DNA of 64,000 bases from Pseudomonas sp. AFG_SD02_1510_Pfu_092 (GTDB lineage Bacteria > Pseudomonadota > Gammaproteobacteria > Pseudomonadales > Pseudomonadaceae). A model generated the notes under the pieces. The model was not told the origin of the DNA. It made no database searches and was given only the letters and a program-made list of their open reading frames with translations. The position numbers and the translations under genes are program-made. Numbering within the stretch: the stretch's first letter is position 1; each line of letters starts with the position of its first letter. The DNA lies in the NCBI RefSeq assembly GCF_003331055.1, contig NZ_PUQD01000015.1, positions 1-64,000 of the forward strand. The letters are read 5' to 3'. This document shows positions 1-9,766 of this stretch, in pieces.

Positions 1-79
1 TTGATCGCGGCCTCCAGTTTCATCCTGCTCGTGGCCTGCGCAGAAAAGCCCACCGCAGCCGATGCCCTGCCGCTGGCGG
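1..79 (+). other. Orphan fragment, possible lipoprotein signal segment
   Basis: These bases read openly on the plus strand as a hydrophobic stretch ending in LLVAC, which resembles the lipobox of a bacterial lipoprotein, followed by EKPTAADA. The reading frame then runs into a C/G homopolymer block and becomes meaningless proline and glycine. The fragment cannot be assigned to a gene. It may belong to unrelated DNA joined here by misassembly, because a homopolymer block separates it from hisF. Confidence 0.25.
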
Positions 80-157
<78 letters not shown>

Positions 158-162
158 GCGAA

Positions 163-180
163 GGGCTGCAAAGCAGCCCC
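163..180. terminator. Short palindrome downstream of hisF, possible terminator
   Basis: GGGCTGC AAA GCAGCCC is a 7-bp stem with a short loop lying just after the hisF stop codon. The same core occurs in the longer REP elements elsewhere in the window (for example near 3371, 10753 and 51815). It may act as transcription end or mRNA 3' protection for the his operon. There is no clear T-run. Confidence 0.4.
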
Positions 181-189
181 AGTCGTTTT

Positions 190-960
190 TCAGCGAACGA
201 CGATCCCGCGCGAAGCCATGTAGGCCTTGGCCTCCGGCACCGTGTACTCGCCAAAGTGGAAGATACTGGCCGCCAGCACCGCACTGGCATGCCCTTCCAG
301 AATGCCGTCAGCCAGGTGCTGCAGGTTACCCACACCCCCCGAGGCGATCACCGGAATACCCAGCGCATCACTGATCGCGCGGGTGACACCCAGGTCGAAG
401 CCATTCTTCATGCCGTCCTGGTCCATGCTGGTCAGCAGAATCTCGCCAGCCCCCAGGCCTTCCATCTTCTTCGCCCATTCAACGGCATCCAGCCCGGTCG
501 GCTTGCGCCCGCCGTGGGTGAAAATCTCCCAGCGCGGCGGCTCACCCGGCGCGGATACCTTCTTGGCATCGATGGCGACCACGATGCACTGCGAACCGAA
601 ACGGTCCGCCGCCTCGCCGACGAACTCCGGGTTGAACACCGCGGCGGTGTTGATCGAGACCTTGTCGGCACCGGCATTGAGCAGGTTGCGGATGTCCTGC
701 ACGGTGCGCACGCCACCGCCCACGGTCAGCGGGATGAACACCTGGCTGGCCATGCGCTCGACCGTATGCAGGGTGGTGTCGCGGCCATCGACGCTGGCGG
801 TGATGTCGAGGAAGGTGATTTCGTCGGCGCCCTGCTCGTCGTAGCGACGGGCGATTTCCACCGGGTCGCCGGCATCACGGATGTTCTCGAACTTGACGCC
901 CTTGACCACCCGGCCGTTGTCCACGTCCAGGCAAGGGATGATGCGCTTGGCCAGTGCCAT
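190..960 (-). CDS. hisF: Imidazole glycerol phosphate synthase, cyclase subunit HisF
   Basis: HisF is the cyclase half of the HisF-HisH complex. It turns PRFAR plus ammonia from HisH into IGP and AICAR in cytoplasmic histidine synthesis. The 256-aa product has the (beta/alpha)8 barrel signature. It opens with the catalytic strand [11 protein letters not shown] (Asp12), has the second catalytic Asp131 in VVAIDAKK, and carries phosphate-binding glycine stretches (TVGGGVR, IASGGVG). Length is normal for the family. It is the last gene of a minus-strand cluster hisB-hisH-DUF2164-hisA-hisF, 10 bp downstream of hisA, so translation and transcription are probably coupled. Identification is secure. 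Confidence 0.98.
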   Translation of the reverse strand: MALAKRIIPCLDVDNGRVVKGVKFENIRDAGDPVEIARRYDEQGADEITFLDITASVDGRDTTLHTVERMASQVFIPLTVGGGVRTVQDIRNLLNAGADKVSINTAAVFNPEFVGEAADRFGSQCIVVAIDAKKVSAPGEPPRWEIFTHGGRKPTGLDAVEWAKKMEGLGAGEILLTSMDQDGMKNGFDLGVTRAISDALGIPVIASGGVGNLQHLADGILEGHASAVLAASIFHFGEYTVPEAKAYMASRGIVVR

Positions 961-970
961 GGTTCAGTCC

Positions 971-1708
971 TCAGCCTTGGTAGTTGTCGCAGAAGGCCTG
1001 GGCCTCGGCGACATCGAGGGTGCCTTCGTAGATGGCACGGCCGGTGATGGCGCCGATGATGCCCGGGGCCTTGGCGTCCAGCAGGGCCTTGATGTCACCC
1101 AGGTTGTGGATGCCGCCCGAGGCGATTACCGGGATCGACGTGGCTTCTGCCAGCGCCTTGGTGAACGGCACGTTGCAGCCTTGCATCATGCCGTCCTTGG
1201 CGATGTCGGTGTAGACGATCGCCGAGACGCCATCGGCCTCGAAACGCCTGGCCAGGTCGATGACCTGCACCGAGCTCACTTCCGCCCAACCGTCGGTGGC
1301 GACGAAGCCGTCTTTCGCGTCCAGGCCAACGATGACCTTGCCCGGGAACGCCTTGCACGCTTCGGCGACGAATTCGGGCTGCTTGACCGCCTTGGTGCCG
1401 ATGATCACGTAGCTGACGCCGGCCTTGACGTAGTGCTCGATGGTTTCCAGCGAGCGGATGCCACCGCCGATCTGGATCGGCAGGGTCGGGTAGCGCCTGG
1501 CAATGGCGGTAACCACTTCACCGTTGACCGGCTGGCCTTCGAAGGCGCCGTTGAGGTCGACCAGGTGCAGGCGGCGGCAGCCACCCTCGACCCACTTGGC
1601 GGCCATGCTCACCGGGTCGTCGGAAAATACCGTGGAGTCTTCCATGCGGCCCTGGCGCAGGCGCACGCAGGCACCGTCCTTCAGATCGATAGCGGGGATA
1701 ATCAGCAT
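971..1708 (-). CDS. hisA: ProFAR isomerase HisA
   Basis: HisA is the phosphoribosylformimino-5-aminoimidazole carboxamide ribotide isomerase (ProFAR to PRFAR), the step just before HisF/HisH. The 245-aa protein begins [12 protein letters not shown] with the catalytic Asp8, and has the second catalytic aspartate in VGLDAKDG near residue 130. Phosphate-binding turns are seen in IGGGIR and ASGGIH. It is a half-barrel-duplicated (beta/alpha)8 protein homologous to HisF. It sits between the DUF2164 gene and hisF in the his operon. Confidence 0.98.
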   Translation of the reverse strand: MLIIPAIDLKDGACVRLRQGRMEDSTVFSDDPVSMAAKWVEGGCRRLHLVDLNGAFEGQPVNGEVVTAIARRYPTLPIQIGGGIRSLETIEHYVKAGVSYVIIGTKAVKQPEFVAEACKAFPGKVIVGLDAKDGFVATDGWAEVSSVQVIDLARRFEADGVSAIVYTDIAKDGMMQGCNVPFTKALAEATSIPVIASGGIHNLGDIKALLDAKAPGIIGAITGRAIYEGTLDVAEAQAFCDNYQG

Positions 1709-1735
1709 CTTGGGAACCTGTCTGTTCTTGGGTTT

Positions 1736-1996
1736 TCAGGGCTTCTCGAGCGCCCACAGATCGCTTTCGATGCTCTCGAACCGCTCCTTGAGGTGCAGCT
1801 GAACATCGGCGATCGCCCTGTTGTAGTAATGAGGTGCAATTTCTTTGCTGAACAGCTCAAGGACCTCGGCTACCTCGAATGAACCCAGCGCCAGCTCGAA
1901 ACGGTCTTCGAGAAAACGCTTGAGTGTGTCGAGCGCCTCGCGCTCCTGCTCGGGGGCCAGGGTGATGACCGGGGCCTTGGTCTTCGACCTGCTCAT
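1736..1996 (-). CDS. DUF2164 family small protein inside his operon
   Basis: This 86-aa acidic protein has the DUF2164 pattern: an N-terminal helix (LAPEQEREALDTLKRFLEDRF), a central segment around AEVLELFSKEIAPHYYNRAI, and a C-terminal helix. Function is unknown. It starts one base after the hisH stop and lies 27 bp before hisA, so it is embedded in the histidine operon and presumably co-expressed. No signal peptide, membrane segment or catalytic motif is visible. A role in histidine synthesis cannot be inferred from position alone. Confidence 0.85.
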   Translation of the reverse strand: MSRSKTKAPVITLAPEQEREALDTLKRFLEDRFELALGSFEVAEVLELFSKEIAPHYYNRAIADVQLHLKERFESIESDLWALEKP

Positions 1997-2635
1997 TTAC
2001 CAGCGCCCGTCCCAGGCGACGAAGTTCTGCAGCAGCTGCAGGCCATGGGTATGGCTCTTCTCCGGGTGGAACTGCACGGCAAAGCGCGAGCCGTCGGCCA
2101 GCGCAGCGGCAAAATCGACGCCGTAGTGGCCATGGCCGACCACCTGGGCCGGCTTGCCGGCATTGATGTAGTAGCTGTGCACGAAGTAGAACCGTGCTCG
2201 GTCGGGGATGTCGTGCCACAGCGGGTGATCGTTGGTCTGGCCAACTTCGTTCCAGCCCATGTGCGGCACCTTCAGGTGCTCGCCGTCTTCCTGCAGGTCT
2301 TTGCCGAAGAAGCGCACCTGGCCGGGGAACAGGCCGATGCAGTCGACCCCGTCGTTTTCTTCGCTGTGTTCGAGCAGTGCCTGCATGCCCACGCAGATAC
2401 CGAGGAACGGCCGGTCCTGGCTGACCTCACGTACCAGGCTGTCGAAGCCCAGGCGGCGGATTTCGGCCATGCAGTCGCGAATCGCGCCCACGCCCGGGAA
2501 CACCACCCGGTCGGCCTCGCGGATGACTGCGGCATCGCTGGTGACCAGCACCTTACCGGCACCTACGTGCTCGAGCGCCTTGGCCACCGAGTGCAGGTTG
2601 CCCATGCCATAGTCGATTACGGCTACCGTCTGCAT
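1997..2635 (-). CDS. hisH: Imidazole glycerol phosphate synthase, glutaminase subunit HisH
   Basis: HisH is the class I glutamine amidotransferase subunit that hydrolyses glutamine and channels ammonia to HisF. The 212-aa protein starts [14 protein letters not shown]. It has the nucleophile Cys81 in FLGICVGMQ and the His/Glu of the triad in QFHPEKS near the C-terminus. It begins right after the hisB stop codon and is followed directly by the DUF2164 gene. Length and motifs are standard. Confidence 0.98.
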   Translation of the reverse strand: MQTVAVIDYGMGNLHSVAKALEHVGAGKVLVTSDAAVIREADRVVFPGVGAIRDCMAEIRRLGFDSLVREVSQDRPFLGICVGMQALLEHSEENDGVDCIGLFPGQVRFFGKDLQEDGEHLKVPHMGWNEVGQTNDHPLWHDIPDRARFYFVHSYYINAGKPAQVVGHGHYGVDFAAALADGSRFAVQFHPEKSHTHGLQLLQNFVAWDGRW

Positions 2636-3229
2636 TTACAGGCACCCTTTGGTGGAAGGCATCTGCCCGGCCATGCGCTCGTCGAGGGTGATGGCCATGC
2701 GCAGGGCGCGGCCGAACGCCTTGAACACGGTTTCGATCTGGTGGTGGGTGTTGTGGCCACGCAGGTTGTCGATGTGCAGGGTGACCAGGGCGTGGTTGAC
2801 GAAGCCCTGGAAGAACTCCTGGAACAGGTCGACATCGAAGCCGCCGACACTGGCGCGGGTGTATGGCACGTGCATCTGCAGGCCCGGGCGGCCAGAGAAG
2901 TCGATGACCACGCGCGACAGCGCCTCGTCCAGCGGCACGTAGGCGTGGCCGTAGCGGAAGATGCCCTTCTTGTCACCGATGGCCTGGGCGAACGCCATGC
3001 CCAAAGTGATACCGACGTCTTCGACGGTATGGTGATCGTCGATATGCAGGTCACCCTTGCACTCGATATCCAGATCGATCAGCCCATGGCGGGCGATCTG
3101 GTCCAGCATGTGTTCAAGGAAAGGCACACCGATATCGAATCGGGCCTTGCCACTGCCATCGAGGTTGATCGAGCACTTGACCTGGGTTTCCAGGGTATTG
3201 CGCTCGACGGAAGCCTTACGTTCGACCAT
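2636..3229 (-). CDS. hisB: Imidazoleglycerol-phosphate dehydratase HisB
   Basis: This is the monofunctional HisB dehydratase (IGP to imidazole-acetol phosphate), 197 aa, with the metal-binding histidine clusters HHTVED and HNTHHQ. A longer frame extends 13 residues upstream, but the start MVERKASV at 3229 is preferred. It has a GGAG ribosome site 8 bases upstream and gives the usual family length. It is the first gene of the cluster. Upstream (about 3230-3370) must hold the his operon promoter; no attenuator peptide rich in histidine was seen. Confidence 0.97.
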   Translation of the reverse strand: MVERKASVERNTLETQVKCSINLDGSGKARFDIGVPFLEHMLDQIARHGLIDLDIECKGDLHIDDHHTVEDVGITLGMAFAQAIGDKKGIFRYGHAYVPLDEALSRVVIDFSGRPGLQMHVPYTRASVGGFDVDLFQEFFQGFVNHALVTLHIDNLRGHNTHHQIETVFKAFGRALRMAITLDERMAGQMPSTKGCL

Positions 3230-3370
3230 CACCAGCTCCGCAAAATCATTAGGCGAAAAGGGCATCATTATAGGCCTAGAACGCGCCGGCTTGAAACGCG
3301 GATGACATATGGCAAAGCGAGGAATTACGCAGGCCGGATACCGTTACAAGTCTATACAACCGGGTGGCCT

Positions 3371-3460
3371 GGGGCTGCTTTGCAGCCCATCGCGACACAA
3401 GGCCGCTCCCACAGAGGCATGCGGTCACCTGTGGGAGCGGCCTTGTGTCGCGAAAGGGGC
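3371..3460. repeat. REP palindrome pair
   Basis: Two REP-type palindromes face each other. GGCCGCTCCCACAG and CTGTGGGAGCGGCC form the outer inverted pair, with GGGGCTGCTTTGCAGCCC on the left. It lies between the hisB promoter side and the 3' end of the MFS gene, and is typical of P. putida-group intergenic REPs. Confidence 0.85.
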
Positions 3461-3477
3461 ACAAAGCGCCCCCCCAA

Positions 3478-5139
3478 TCAATGGAACAGCACGGCCGTCT
3501 TCTGCAGGGTAATCCACACGCCCCAGGCCAGCGGCACGACCACCACAGCCCAGGCCAGCAGCACCAGTGGCAGGCTGGCCGGCGTCGCCTTCCATTCCAG
3601 CGACCGCGCGCCGTCGGCGCCTTTGTCGTGGCTCAAGGCCCGCTCGGCCGCCAGTTCGGCTTCGCTCATGAAGTGCTTGTCGGCCACCGGGCGTACCAGC
3701 ATGTTGCAGACAAAGCCCAGCACCAGCAGGCCAGCCAGGATGTACAGGGTCATGTCATAAGCCGCTGCACGCTCCACCCCTGCCGCCAGCTGGTATTCGC
3801 GCAGGTAGGTGATCAGCACCGGCCCGAGCACCCCGGCCGCTGCCCAGGCAGTCAGCAGGCGGCCATGGATGGCGCCAACCATCTGCGTGCCGAACAGGTC
3901 GGCCAGGTAGGCCGGCACGGTAGAGAAGCCACCGCCGTACATCGACAGGATGATGCAGAACGCTGCCACGAACAGCGCCACGTTGCCCAGGTGCCCCATG
4001 TTCGGCACCAGGCTGTACAAGCCCACGCCCAGGGCGAAGAAGGCGAAGTAGGTGTTCTTGCGGCCGATGTAGTCAGAGAACGACGCCCAGAAGAACCGCC
4101 CGCCGATGTTGAACAGGCTCAGCAGGCCGGTGAAGCCGGCGGCGATCGCGGCAATTTGCGCCAGTTGGGTGCTGTTCAGCTCGCTGAAGCTCAGGTCGTT
4201 GCCCAGCAGCTTGCCGGCGAACACTTCCTGCAACAGCGGCGAAGCCATGCCGAGGATGCCGATACCGGCCGACACGTTCAGGCACAGCACCAGCCAGATC
4301 AAGGCGAACTGCGGGGTTTTCCAGGCCACGCTGACATGCACATGGCGGTCGGTGACCATGCCGTTGCCGGCCTTCTTCGCCGGGGCGCTCCAGCCTTCGG
4401 GTTTCCAGCCGGTCGGCGGCACGCGATACGCCAGCGCGCCAGCGGTCATGAACACGAAGTAGATCGCCGCCATGGCCACGAAGCTCTGCCACACACCCAC
4501 TTCCTGCGCATTGCCGAAGTGGCCCATCAGCGCCGTGGCCAGCGGTGCGCCGACCATGGCCCCGCCGCCGAAGCCCATGATCGCCATGCCGGTGGCCATG
4601 CCGCGCTTGTCCGGGAACCACTTGATCAGGGTCGATACCGGCGAGATGTAGCCCAGGCCCAGGCCGATACCGCCGATGACCCCGGAACCCAGCCACATCA
4701 GCCACAGCTGGTGGGTTTTGACCCCGACGGCCGAGATCAGCATGCCGCCACACCAGCACACTGCTGACACCAGGCCGGCCTTGCGCGGGCCGGCGTGTTC
4801 CAGCCAGCCGCCCAGCACGGCCGCCGAGCAACCGAGGAAGACGAAGAACAGGGTGTAGATCCAGCTCAGCATGGAGATCGGCCAGTCGCATTCGGCGCTG
4901 AACAGACGGGCCATGAAGCCCATGTCTGCCGCACAGGCGACCGGGGCGGTGATGCCCAGGGCTTGCGACAACGGCAGCCAGAACACCGAGAAGCCATAGG
5001 CCATGCCGATGCACAGGTGAATGGCCAAAGCGGCTGGCGGGACCAGCCAGCGGTTGAAGCCCGGGCGGGCGATGATGCGCTCCTTGGACAGGAAGCCTGG
5101 CGCACTGGCCAGGCTACCCGCCGCGACGGTACTGCTCAT
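3478..5139 (-). CDS. MFS transporter, oxalate/formate antiporter (OFA) type
   Basis: This is a 553-aa integral inner-membrane carrier with about twelve hydrophobic segments. The opening RWLVPPAALAIHLCIGMAYGFSVFWLPL-type segment is characteristic of the OxlT/OFA family of the major facilitator superfamily. An insertion around residues 80-100 and a long charged central loop are visible, and the C-terminus ends in two extra hydrophobic helices. The substrate is not predictable; organic anions are usual for the family. The start at 5139 (MSSTVAAG) is chosen over an upstream in-frame extension because an AGGA sits about 9 bases ahead and the extension is not membrane-protein-like. It is probably monocistronic. 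Confidence 0.85.
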   Translation of the reverse strand: MSSTVAAGSLASAPGFLSKERIIARPGFNRWLVPPAALAIHLCIGMAYGFSVFWLPLSQALGITAPVACAADMGFMARLFSAECDWPISMLSWIYTLFFVFLGCSAAVLGGWLEHAGPRKAGLVSAVCWCGGMLISAVGVKTHQLWLMWLGSGVIGGIGLGLGYISPVSTLIKWFPDKRGMATGMAIMGFGGGAMVGAPLATALMGHFGNAQEVGVWQSFVAMAAIYFVFMTAGALAYRVPPTGWKPEGWSAPAKKAGNGMVTDRHVHVSVAWKTPQFALIWLVLCLNVSAGIGILGMASPLLQEVFAGKLLGNDLSFSELNSTQLAQIAAIAAGFTGLLSLFNIGGRFFWASFSDYIGRKNTYFAFFALGVGLYSLVPNMGHLGNVALFVAAFCIILSMYGGGFSTVPAYLADLFGTQMVGAIHGRLLTAWAAAGVLGPVLITYLREYQLAAGVERAAAYDMTLYILAGLLVLGFVCNMLVRPVADKHFMSEAELAAERALSHDKGADGARSLEWKATPASLPLVLLAWAVVVVPLAWGVWITLQKTAVLFH

Positions 5140-5408
5140 GAATCTGATCCTTCTTATAGGTTGGGTGCAGGCAAAGCGGCGCAAGGTTAGCAGCAACAAG
5201 TGGCGTGAAGGCAATCTGATATTGCTTATTTCTGCTCGGCTGAAACGGTCATGTTGTCGGCACAGACCCGACATCTTTCTGTCGAAAGCCGTACCATCTG
5301 CATCAAGCGTAGGAAATACCCTGTATCGCCAGCCGAATAAGCAGGGACATCCACTGCGGCGCTATACTCTGCCGCTCGAATTTCAAATCGGACTACAAGG
5401 ACTCGCCC

Positions 5409-7655
5409 ATGAAAGCGTTCGGCAAAATCCTGGGACTTGGGCTTCTCGGGTTGCTGCTGATCATCGTGGCGCTGGGCTTCGCCCTGACCCACCTCTTCGA
5501 TCCCAACGACTACAAAGACGAGATTCGCCAGCTGGCACGCGACAAGGCGCACGTCGAGCTGACGCTCAACGGCGACATCGGCTGGAGCCTGTTCCCGTGG
5601 CTGGGCCTGGAGCTGCACGAAGCGAGCATCGCCACCTTGAACAAACCCAAGGAACCGTTCGCCGACCTGCAAATGCTCGGCCTGTCGGTGCGCGTACTGC
5701 CGCTGCTGCGCCGCGAAGTGCAAATGAGCGATGTGCGCGTCGAGGGCCTGAACCTGGCCCTTGCCCGTGACGAGCAAGGCCACGGCAACTGGGAAGACAT
5801 CGGCAAGCCACTGCCTGCGCAGAACGCCGCCGGCACCGATACCCAGGCCGGTAATGCGGCCCCGGCCTCTGCCGAACCGCCACCGGCGGCCAACGCCAGC
5901 AAGGACCGCGCGGTCAAGCTGGACATCGACAGCCTGACCGTGAACAACGCCCGCGTGCAGTACACCGACGCCAAGAGCGGCCAGAGCTACAGCGCCGAAA
6001 GCATCCAGCTGAGTACCGGCCCGGTCCACGAAGGGGCGAACATCCCGCTCAAAGCCAGCGCCTTCCTCAGCGCCAGCCAGCCGAACATCAAGGCCCGCAC
6101 CGAGCTGGCCGGCGAGCTGCGCTTCGACCGCAAGCTGCAGCGCTACAACTTCGAAGACATGCGCCTGTCGGGCGAGACGTCCGGCGAGCCCACCGCCGGC
6201 AAGACCGTGACCTTCGCCGCGCAAGGCCAGCTGCTGGTCGACCTGGGCGCCAATGTCGCTTCGTGGAACGGCCTGAAAGTCTCGGCCAACCAGCTGCGCG
6301 CCCTGGGCGAGCTGAACCTGCGTGACCTGGACAAGGCGCCACAACTGAGCGGCGGCCTGTCCATCGCCCAGTTCGACCTGCGCACCTTCCTCGACAGCAT
6401 CGGCCGCCCGCTGCCAGCTACCAATGACCCGGCGGCCTTCGCCAAGCTGGAGCTGGTCACCCGCCTGCAGGGCACGCCGAACAGCCTGGCCCTGGAAGAC
6501 CTGGCCGTGAAGCTGGACGACAGCACCTTCACCGGCCGCATTGCCGTCGAAGACTTCGCCAGGCAGGCCCTGCGCCTGCAGCTCAAAGGCGATGCCTTCA
6601 ATGCCGACCGCTACCTGCCGGCCAAGAGCGAAGAAGCCAAGGGCGCCACCGCCGCGCGCCAGGCCGAGGTCAAGCAGCAAGAGGCCAGCGCCGTGGCCGG
6701 GGCCGGCACCACGCCGCTGCCCAACGCCCCGACCCAGGTGGCCTGGAGCGACGACAAGCTGCTGCCGGTCGACCGCCTGCGCGCCCTCGACCTGCAGGCC
6801 GACCTGGCCTTCGGCTCGCTGACCCTGGACAAACTGCCGATCGAAGACGCCCAGCTCAAGGCCATCGGCCAGGGCGGCCTGCTGACCCTGCAAACCCTGC
6901 GCGGCGCGCTGTACGACGGCACCTTCGAGGCCAAAGGCACCGTCGATGTACGCCCTGCCGTGCCGCAACTGGGGGTCAACACGCGCATCCAGCGGGTGCC
7001 GGTAGAACACTTCATCAAGGCCGAAGGCAAGGAACAGACGCCACCGGTAAAAGGCCTGCTGACCCTGAGCAGCGACCTGACCGCCACCGGCAACAGCCAG
7101 AAGGCCCTGGTCGATACCCTCAACGGCAACGCCAGTTTCGTCATCAACGACGGCGTGCTGGTCGATGCCAACCTGGAACAGCAGCTGTGCCAGGCCATCG
7201 CCACGCTGAACCGCAAATCGCTCAACGGCGAGCCGCGCGGCAAGGACACCCCGTTCCAGGAACTGCGCGGCAGCCTGGTGCTGCGCAATGGCGTCGCCAG
7301 CAACCCGGACCTCAAGGCGCGCATCCCTGGCCTGACCGTCAACGGCCATGGCGATATCGACCTGCGTGTGCTGGGCATGGACTACAACGTCGGCGTGATC
7401 GTCGAAGGCGACCAGCGCGCCATGCCGGACCCGGCCTGCCAGGTCAACGAACGCTATACCGGGGTTGAAATCCCGCTGCGCTGCCGCGGCCCGCTGGAAC
7501 TCGGCGCCAAGGCCTGCCGCCTGGACCAGGACGGCATGGGCAAAGTCGCCGCCAAGCTGGCCGGCAACCGCCTGCAAGACAAGATCGATGAAAAACTTGG
7601 AGACAAAGTGAGCCCGGAACTGAAAGACGCGCTCAAGGGGCTGTTCAAGCGATGA
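5409..7655 (+). CDS. AsmA family protein
   Basis: This 748-aa protein has one N-terminal membrane anchor (GLGLLGLLLIIVALGFAL) followed by a long periplasmic region. It matches the AsmA family: an N-terminal LFDPNDYKDEI-type motif, GDIGWSLFPWLGLEL, a central low-complexity linker at about 145-165, and the C-terminal AsmA domain. AsmA-like proteins belong to the chorein/VPS13-type bridge-like group implicated in phospholipid traffic to the outer membrane (family knowledge). Its stop overlaps the mutY start by 4 bp (ATGA), so asmA-mutY-yggX form an operon. Confidence 0.93.
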   Translation: MKAFGKILGLGLLGLLLIIVALGFALTHLFDPNDYKDEIRQLARDKAHVELTLNGDIGWSLFPWLGLELHEASIATLNKPKEPFADLQMLGLSVRVLPLLRREVQMSDVRVEGLNLALARDEQGHGNWEDIGKPLPAQNAAGTDTQAGNAAPASAEPPPAANASKDRAVKLDIDSLTVNNARVQYTDAKSGQSYSAESIQLSTGPVHEGANIPLKASAFLSASQPNIKARTELAGELRFDRKLQRYNFEDMRLSGETSGEPTAGKTVTFAAQGQLLVDLGANVASWNGLKVSANQLRALGELNLRDLDKAPQLSGGLSIAQFDLRTFLDSIGRPLPATNDPAAFAKLELVTRLQGTPNSLALEDLAVKLDDSTFTGRIAVEDFARQALRLQLKGDAFNADRYLPAKSEEAKGATAARQAEVKQQEASAVAGAGTTPLPNAPTQVAWSDDKLLPVDRLRALDLQADLAFGSLTLDKLPIEDAQLKAIGQGGLLTLQTLRGALYDGTFEAKGTVDVRPAVPQLGVNTRIQRVPVEHFIKAEGKEQTPPVKGLLTLSSDLTATGNSQKALVDTLNGNASFVINDGVLVDANLEQQLCQAIATLNRKSLNGEPRGKDTPFQELRGSLVLRNGVASNPDLKARIPGLTVNGHGDIDLRVLGMDYNVGVIVEGDQRAMPDPACQVNERYTGVEIPLRCRGPLELGAKACRLDQDGMGKVAAKLAGNRLQDKIDEKLGDKVSPELKDALKGLFKR

Positions 7656-8719
7656 GCCCCGAGCAGTTCGCCAGCGCCGTGCTGGCCTGGTATGACCAAC
7701 ACGGTCGGCACGACCTGCCCTGGCAACAGGGCATCACCCCGTACCGGGTGTGGGTATCGGAAATCATGTTGCAGCAGACCCAGGTCAGCACCGTGCTCAA
7801 CTACTTCGACCGCTTCATGCAGGCCCTGCCGACCGTGCAGGCCCTGGCCGAAGCGCCGGAGGACGAAGTGCTGCATCTATGGACTGGCCTGGGCTACTAC
7901 ACCCGGGCGCGCAACCTGCAAAAGGCCGCGAAGATCGTGGTCGAGCAGCATGGCGGCGAATTCCCGCGCAGTGTCGAGCAGCTCACCGAGCTGCCCGGCA
8001 TCGGCCGCTCCACCGCCGGCGCCATCGCCAGTATCAGCATGGGCATCCGCGCGCCGATCCTCGACGGCAACGTCAAGCGCGTGCTGGCCCGCTACACCGC
8101 CCAGGCCGGCTACCCTGGCGAGCCGCGGGTGGCCAACCAGCTGTGGGCCACCGCCGAGCGCTTCACCCCGCAGCAACGCGCCAACCACTACACCCAGGCG
8201 ATGATGGACATGGGCGCCACGCTGTGCACCCGCAGCAAGCCCAGCTGCCTGATCTGCCCGCTGCAGCGTGGCTGCGAAGCGCACCTGCACGGCGAAGAAA
8301 CCCGCTACCCCGAGCCCAAACCGCGCAAGGCACTGCCGCAACGGCGCACGCTGATGCCGCTGCTGGCCAGCCAGGAAGGCGCCATTCTGCTTTACCGTCG
8401 CCCGTCCAGCGGCCTGTGGGGTGGCTTGTGGAGCCTGCCGGAGCTGGACGACATCGCCCAGCTCGATGACCTGGCCTATCAGCACGGCCTACGCCTGGCC
8501 GACAGCCGCGCCATGGATGGCCTGACCCACACCTTCAGCCACTTCCAGCTGGCGATCGAGCCCTGGCTGGTGCGCGTCGACCCGGTCGGCGAGCACGTGG
8601 CCGAGGCCGACTGGCTCTGGTATAACCTCGCCACCCCGCCGCGCCTGGGCCTTGCCGCCCCGGTAAAAAAACTGCTCAAACGCGCGGCCGACGAACTGAA
8701 TGCAGGAGACGCCCGATGA
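7652..8719 (+). CDS. mutY: A/G-specific adenine glycosylase MutY
   Basis: MutY removes adenine mispaired with 8-oxoguanine in base-excision repair. The 355-aa protein has catalytic Glu37 ([11 protein letters not shown]), the HhH-GPD motif [12 protein letters not shown], catalytic Asp138 (ILDGNVKR), and the [4Fe-4S] cluster C192-x6-C199-x2-C202-x5-C208. A C-terminal NUDIX-like 8-oxoG recognition domain follows. The gene overlaps the upstream asmA-like gene and downstream yggX by 4 bp each, indicating translational coupling. Confidence 0.98.
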   Translation: MSPEQFASAVLAWYDQHGRHDLPWQQGITPYRVWVSEIMLQQTQVSTVLNYFDRFMQALPTVQALAEAPEDEVLHLWTGLGYYTRARNLQKAAKIVVEQHGGEFPRSVEQLTELPGIGRSTAGAIASISMGIRAPILDGNVKRVLARYTAQAGYPGEPRVANQLWATAERFTPQQRANHYTQAMMDMGATLCTRSKPSCLICPLQRGCEAHLHGEETRYPEPKPRKALPQRRTLMPLLASQEGAILLYRRPSSGLWGGLWSLPELDDIAQLDDLAYQHGLRLADSRAMDGLTHTFSHFQLAIEPWLVRVDPVGEHVAEADWLWYNLATPPRLGLAAPVKKLLKRAADELNAGDAR

Positions 8720-8988
8720 CCCGCACCGTGATGTGCCGCAAGTACAAAGAAGCATTGCCAGGCCTGGAGCGCCCGCCCTACCCCGGCGCCAAAGGCCAGG
8801 ACATCTTCGAACACATCTCGCAGAAAGCCTGGGCCGACTGGCAGAAGCACCAGACCATGCTGATCAACGAAAAGCGCCTGAACATGATGAACGCCGAGGA
8901 TCGCAAATTCCTCCAGGGCGAGATGGACAAGTTTTTCGCCGGCGAAGAGTACGCCCAGGCGGAAGGCTACGTTCCGCCCTCGGAATGA
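8716..8988 (+). CDS. yggX: Fe(2+)-trafficking / oxidative damage protection protein YggX
   Basis: This 90-aa YggX family protein starts with [12 protein letters not shown] (conserved Cys near the N-terminus) and contains [17 protein letters not shown] and the [14 protein letters not shown] helix. Family members protect Fe-S proteins against oxidants and are commonly encoded after mutY, as here. Start ATG at 8716 overlaps the mutY stop (ATGA). Confidence 0.97.
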   Translation: MTRTVMCRKYKEALPGLERPPYPGAKGQDIFEHISQKAWADWQKHQTMLINEKRLNMMNAEDRKFLQGEMDKFFAGEEYAQAEGYVPPSE

Positions 8989-9078
8989 CCCCATGGAACG
9001 TAAGCGACGGAATTAATTTAAAATTTTTTCAAAAAGTCGTTGACGAGCGGTCTGAAAGTCTATTTAATTCACCTCGTC

Positions 9079-9154
9079 GCCCAGATAGCTCAGTCGGTAG
9101 AGCAGAGGATTGAAAATCCTCGTGTCGGCGGTTCGACTCCGTCTCTGGGCACCA
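9079..9154 (+). tRNA. tRNA-Phe (GAA)
   Basis: A 76-nt cloverleaf with acceptor GCCCAGA/TCTGGGC, D-loop AGCTCAGTCGGTAGAGC, anticodon loop TTGAAAA (anticodon GAA), T-loop GTTCGACTC and encoded CCA. It lies about 90 bp after yggX and is followed by a terminator. Confidence 0.98.
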
Positions 9155-9191
9155 CCTTCAAGCTTCTGGTGGTTGCAAAGTTACCCGAAGC

Positions 9192-9230
9192 GACAACAAG
9201 AAACCCGCCTAGTGCGGGTTTTTTGTTGTC
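9192..9230 (+). terminator. Rho-independent terminator after tRNA-Phe
   Basis: ACCCGCCTAGTGCGGGT forms a GC stem followed by TTTTTTG. Flanking GACAACAA and TTGTTGTC extend the stem, so it could work in both directions. Confidence 0.85.
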
Positions 9231-9291
9231 TACGGTTTTTGCTGAAGGATTGGCAGCCTACCGGCCTTGCTACCCATCCCAAGCACGAACC

Positions 9292-9594
9292 TCATCCCGC
9301 TGCGCGCGGCAGCACCTCGGCATGAAGCCGTACCCCCAGCGCCGCCATCACTTTCATGATGGTCGCCAGACTCGGGTTACCTTCCGCAGACAACGCCTTG
9401 TACAGCCCTTCCCGTGTCAGGCCGGTGTCACGTGCCAACTGAGCCATACCTCGGGCACGGGCAATATCGCCCAAGGCAGCAGCAAGCAGTGCCGGGTCGT
9501 TGTCCTCCAAACACGCCTCAAGGTACAAGGCCATGTCTTCCTCTGTTTTCAAATGGTCCACAGCGTCCCATTTGCTCAGCTTGATATTTGTCAT
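9292..9594 (-). CDS. Antidote-type HTH protein (addiction-module family), no toxin next to it
   Basis: This 100-aa protein matches the family of putative addiction-module antidotes (HigA-like HTH): an N-terminal KLSKWDAVDHLKTEEDMALYLEACLEDNDPALLAAALGDIARARG region, then the helix-turn-helix GMAQLARDTGLTREGLYKALS-like segment and a C-terminal LATIMKVMAALGVRL helix. Its partner is normally a RelE/HigB-type toxin encoded directly upstream. The 170 bp upstream here (9595-9766) has no room for one, and the gene on the other side is plus-strand ppk2. It is therefore an orphan that may act as a repressor or protect against a related toxin. Confidence 0.85.
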   Translation of the reverse strand: MTNIKLSKWDAVDHLKTEEDMALYLEACLEDNDPALLAAALGDIARARGMAQLARDTGLTREGLYKALSAEGNPSLATIMKVMAALGVRLHAEVLPRAAG

Positions 9595-9766
9595 GGCGGC
9601 CTCCTAAAGGTCGCGTAGCAGCCATAGTGTGAACCGCAGTTAACACTACATCCAATTGCAGCTGTTTCAAACTGTTTATCGGCCCACTGTTGATCAGCAT
9701 CAAAAGGCCATTAATCGCTGGGCCTAAAATGCCGGAGGCTACCCGACTCGACCCGCAAGGACCTCC

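Noticed and set aside
5226..7577. 783-codon minus-strand open frame opposite the AsmA-like gene
   Set aside because: Composition (Gln/Ala/Gly/Val-rich) is that of an antisense shadow; the plus frame has signal anchor and AsmA motifs.
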